Positions 62,112-64,000 of a stretch of 64,000 bases of DNA are shown here, in pieces. The position numbers and the translations under genes are program-made. Each line of letters begins with the position of its first letter. Position 1 is the first letter of the stretch. Under the pieces are notes generated by a model, which was not told the DNA's origin, made no database searches, and worked only from the letters and a program-made list of their open reading frames with translations. Origin of the DNA: Synchiropus splendidus (Eukaryota; Chordata; Actinopteri; Syngnathiformes; Callionymidae); assembly GCF_027744825.2 (NCBI RefSeq), contig NC_071340.1, positions 9,377,501-9,441,500 of the forward strand, read 5' to 3'.

Positions 62112-64000
62112 CTGGAGAATACAAAGGAAAAGGGTAACACTAGACTGGGAAACACATATGACCGTCAGTTAACTAATGGCTAGTTTATTTACAATGGATG
62201 CTTGCTAAGTATGGTGTTGTTTACAGCAGGGGGGCTTAACCTTTTTGATCTTGAGGCCCACCTTTTCCAGAACAAATGGGGCCCATTCAAGGAATAGAAC
62301 TGATTCATTACTGTGATTTCTGATTTCAGATTGACTGAATTCATTTGTGTACAATAACCATACATGCAAACAAACCAAAACCTTGTGAAATGACACAAAA
62401 CCATGTCATCAGCGCAAAGATACTTGTCATCGAAAAGGCAGCAGAACCACGTGCATATCATGTTCTGTTGAGAAAATTGGGAAAACTGTATGTATAATAA
62501 AACAATGTCTAAATATCATTAAATATTTTCTTTTCATAAATAAACTCTAAAGAAGATGAATGAAAGTATTGCCATAAAATGCAAAAATATTTTTAAAACT
62601 GCTCCAACAGGTGAACAGTTTTTACTGTTTGGGGTGCCATCACTTTCTTTATCATTTTCATGAACTTCTCCATAGTTGGTAACTATCACATATTTGCAGC
62701 TGTCAAGACAATGACACACTACTGCCACTGTATGTGGCAAGTGTATTATAACTGAGTGTCTCATGGCCCTCAAGGCCCAGCGGTGTAAAACAAAATAATA
62801 ATAATCTAGTGGCCCTCTAGGAGGGCGAATCAATATGTTGTTTAGTTAGGGAAACAAATGTTCAGTGTGACCAGGAAAATTAAGACTAAAGCTGTGGTTT
62901 GTGAAACTTAAAACAATGTGAGTCTCCAGCTGTTGCAAAACACTCAGGCATACTGGCATCCATGGGAATGTCTTGTTAGGAAGTCAGGCATCCACCCAAC
63001 AGCACCTAATACTATTACAATCCAATAGACTAATGTCTTAGACAGCAGGACTGACTCAATGTTTTGGCAGGGATGTCCACACCAATTCCAGCACCAGCCT
63101 ATCAAATGAATGAGGCCCATCAGACAGTTTTAAAACAATTTCATACTTGGGTTAGCAAAGCTCACGGAGGTCAAAGCTAATGAGGGGTCAACCTGTGGAA
63201 CTGGAGAATGTTCCAGATCTAGGGGCAGTGGTCTCTTATCCCCATGGCTACATCTGTGTTTATGTGACTCCACAAGTTTACAGCAGATATTTGGCAAACT
63301 TGGTCAAAAGTGTCAGATGCACTCCAGCCCTAGTTATCTGGGATATCCATGTTTGATTCGATAAGCCAGAAGGGTAATGAGCAAAATCGATGGCTTTGGA
63401 AAGGAATCCACGGACAAGTTTTTGGAGTGAAACAACTTTTGTTGTTTTTCCTTCTAAGGATAGTAGATAAACAGAAATTTAAAATCGCACTGGGATTCAA
63501 CTCATGTGGTCCTGAATAAACAAGTCTCTAAATGTAAGGGTGGAAATGAAGCAACAGATCAATAACAACTAGTGTGAAACATGGACATTTTCAACATTTC
63601 ATGGAGGAATCCGTAATTGCTACTAGCAGATACGAATCGGTTTTTCACGTCCACTTGTCGACCAACTAATTGAAAACTGTTCCTGCAGAGTTGCAAATCA
63701 CCAAACTTTGCTCATTGGTTTCAGAATTGAATAAAATTGGTGAAAACTTTTGAAGGCTGTGTAAAGCAATGAAGGAACTATAAATATTCAATCACTCCTA
63801 TCATGTCGCTACACAGCAACAGATCGCCATGTTGAAGAACATCTAGTCCAGGTTTCACATCATCACTTATGCAACTGGATAAATACCCAAAAAATGAGTA
63901 GCAGACCATCATATTCCCTTTAAACATAATACTACCCAGATTTAATGTGCAGGCTTGGAACTGCTGAAGAGCAAAACAAATCCTACCAGAATAAAGAAAT
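62112..64000. other. Upstream collagen intron running off the window
   Basis: I see no collagen exon here, so the exons that join the N-terminal domain to the helix must lie beyond 64000. A CAGGGGGGCTTAACCTTTTT motif at 62227 resembles the left end of a hAT-like repeat, and text near 62760-62825 resembles its interior, but no matching right end or target duplication was found. Confidence 0.4.

Noticed and set aside
62227..62830. Possible hAT element starting CAGGGGGGCTTAACC
   Set aside because: No matching right terminus and no target duplication was found, so the boundaries cannot be supported.

Overview
The window looks like nuclear DNA of a ray-finned (teleost) fish. Genes are split by GT-AG introns, the introns are AT-rich and full of microsatellites, and fish-type LINE (L2-like, RTE-like) and small hAT- or mariner-like DNA transposon remnants are scattered throughout. 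There is no operon-like layout, no tRNA or rRNA gene that I can recognise, and no CRISPR array. Most open reading frames in the raw sequence are chance frames in introns; the real coding exons are short and had to be found from splice signals and protein motifs.

Three genes are supported. (1) Positions 2086-3863, plus strand: a complete six-exon gene for the spliceosome-associated cyclophilin PPIL3 (161 residues). (2) Positions 4566-8546, plus strand: a complete eight-exon short-chain dehydrogenase/reductase (265 residues, FabG-like, catalytic residues intact), about 0.7 kb behind PPIL3, with a CRE-like TGACGTCA just upstream and an L2-like LINE fragment in intron 2. (3) Positions 10962-62111, minus strand: the 3' part of a fibrillar procollagen gene, best matched to COL27A1 (clade C, with COL24A1 the nearest alternative). 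I placed 58 exons. They hold nearly the whole triple helix (979 residues in purely helical exons), the C-telopeptide, and a complete C-propeptide ending in VCFL with all eight cysteines. The N-terminal exons (signal peptide, thrombospondin-N/LamG-like domain) must lie beyond position 64000. The SDR gene and the collagen gene converge on an intergenic gap of about 2.4 kb.

The collagen exons follow the ancestral fibrillar plan: 33 of 54 nt, 9 of 45 nt, 5 of 108 nt, each starting with a whole Gly codon and phase 0 at both ends, plus unusual 63-, 57-, 36- and 18-nt exons. Three exons break the Gly-X-Y repeat (55182-55235, 34285-34329, 18959-19015), and a fourth possible break is in a candidate 27-nt exon (42031-42057). 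Between exons lie RTE-like LINE scraps (one interrupted by a hAT-like element with target-site duplications), several MITEs with terminal inverted repeats, and three short-loop perfect hairpins (4288-4324, 8562-8616, 44895-44945) that look like template-switch products or small RNA stem-loops.

The genes do not form one pathway: PPIL3 acts in the spliceosome, the SDR is a probable NAD(P)H-dependent oxidoreductase of unknown substrate, and the collagen is an extracellular cartilage/notochord-type matrix protein. I did not find a convincing new biological system. The items most worth checking are the helix interruptions, the micro-exons and the perfect hairpins.
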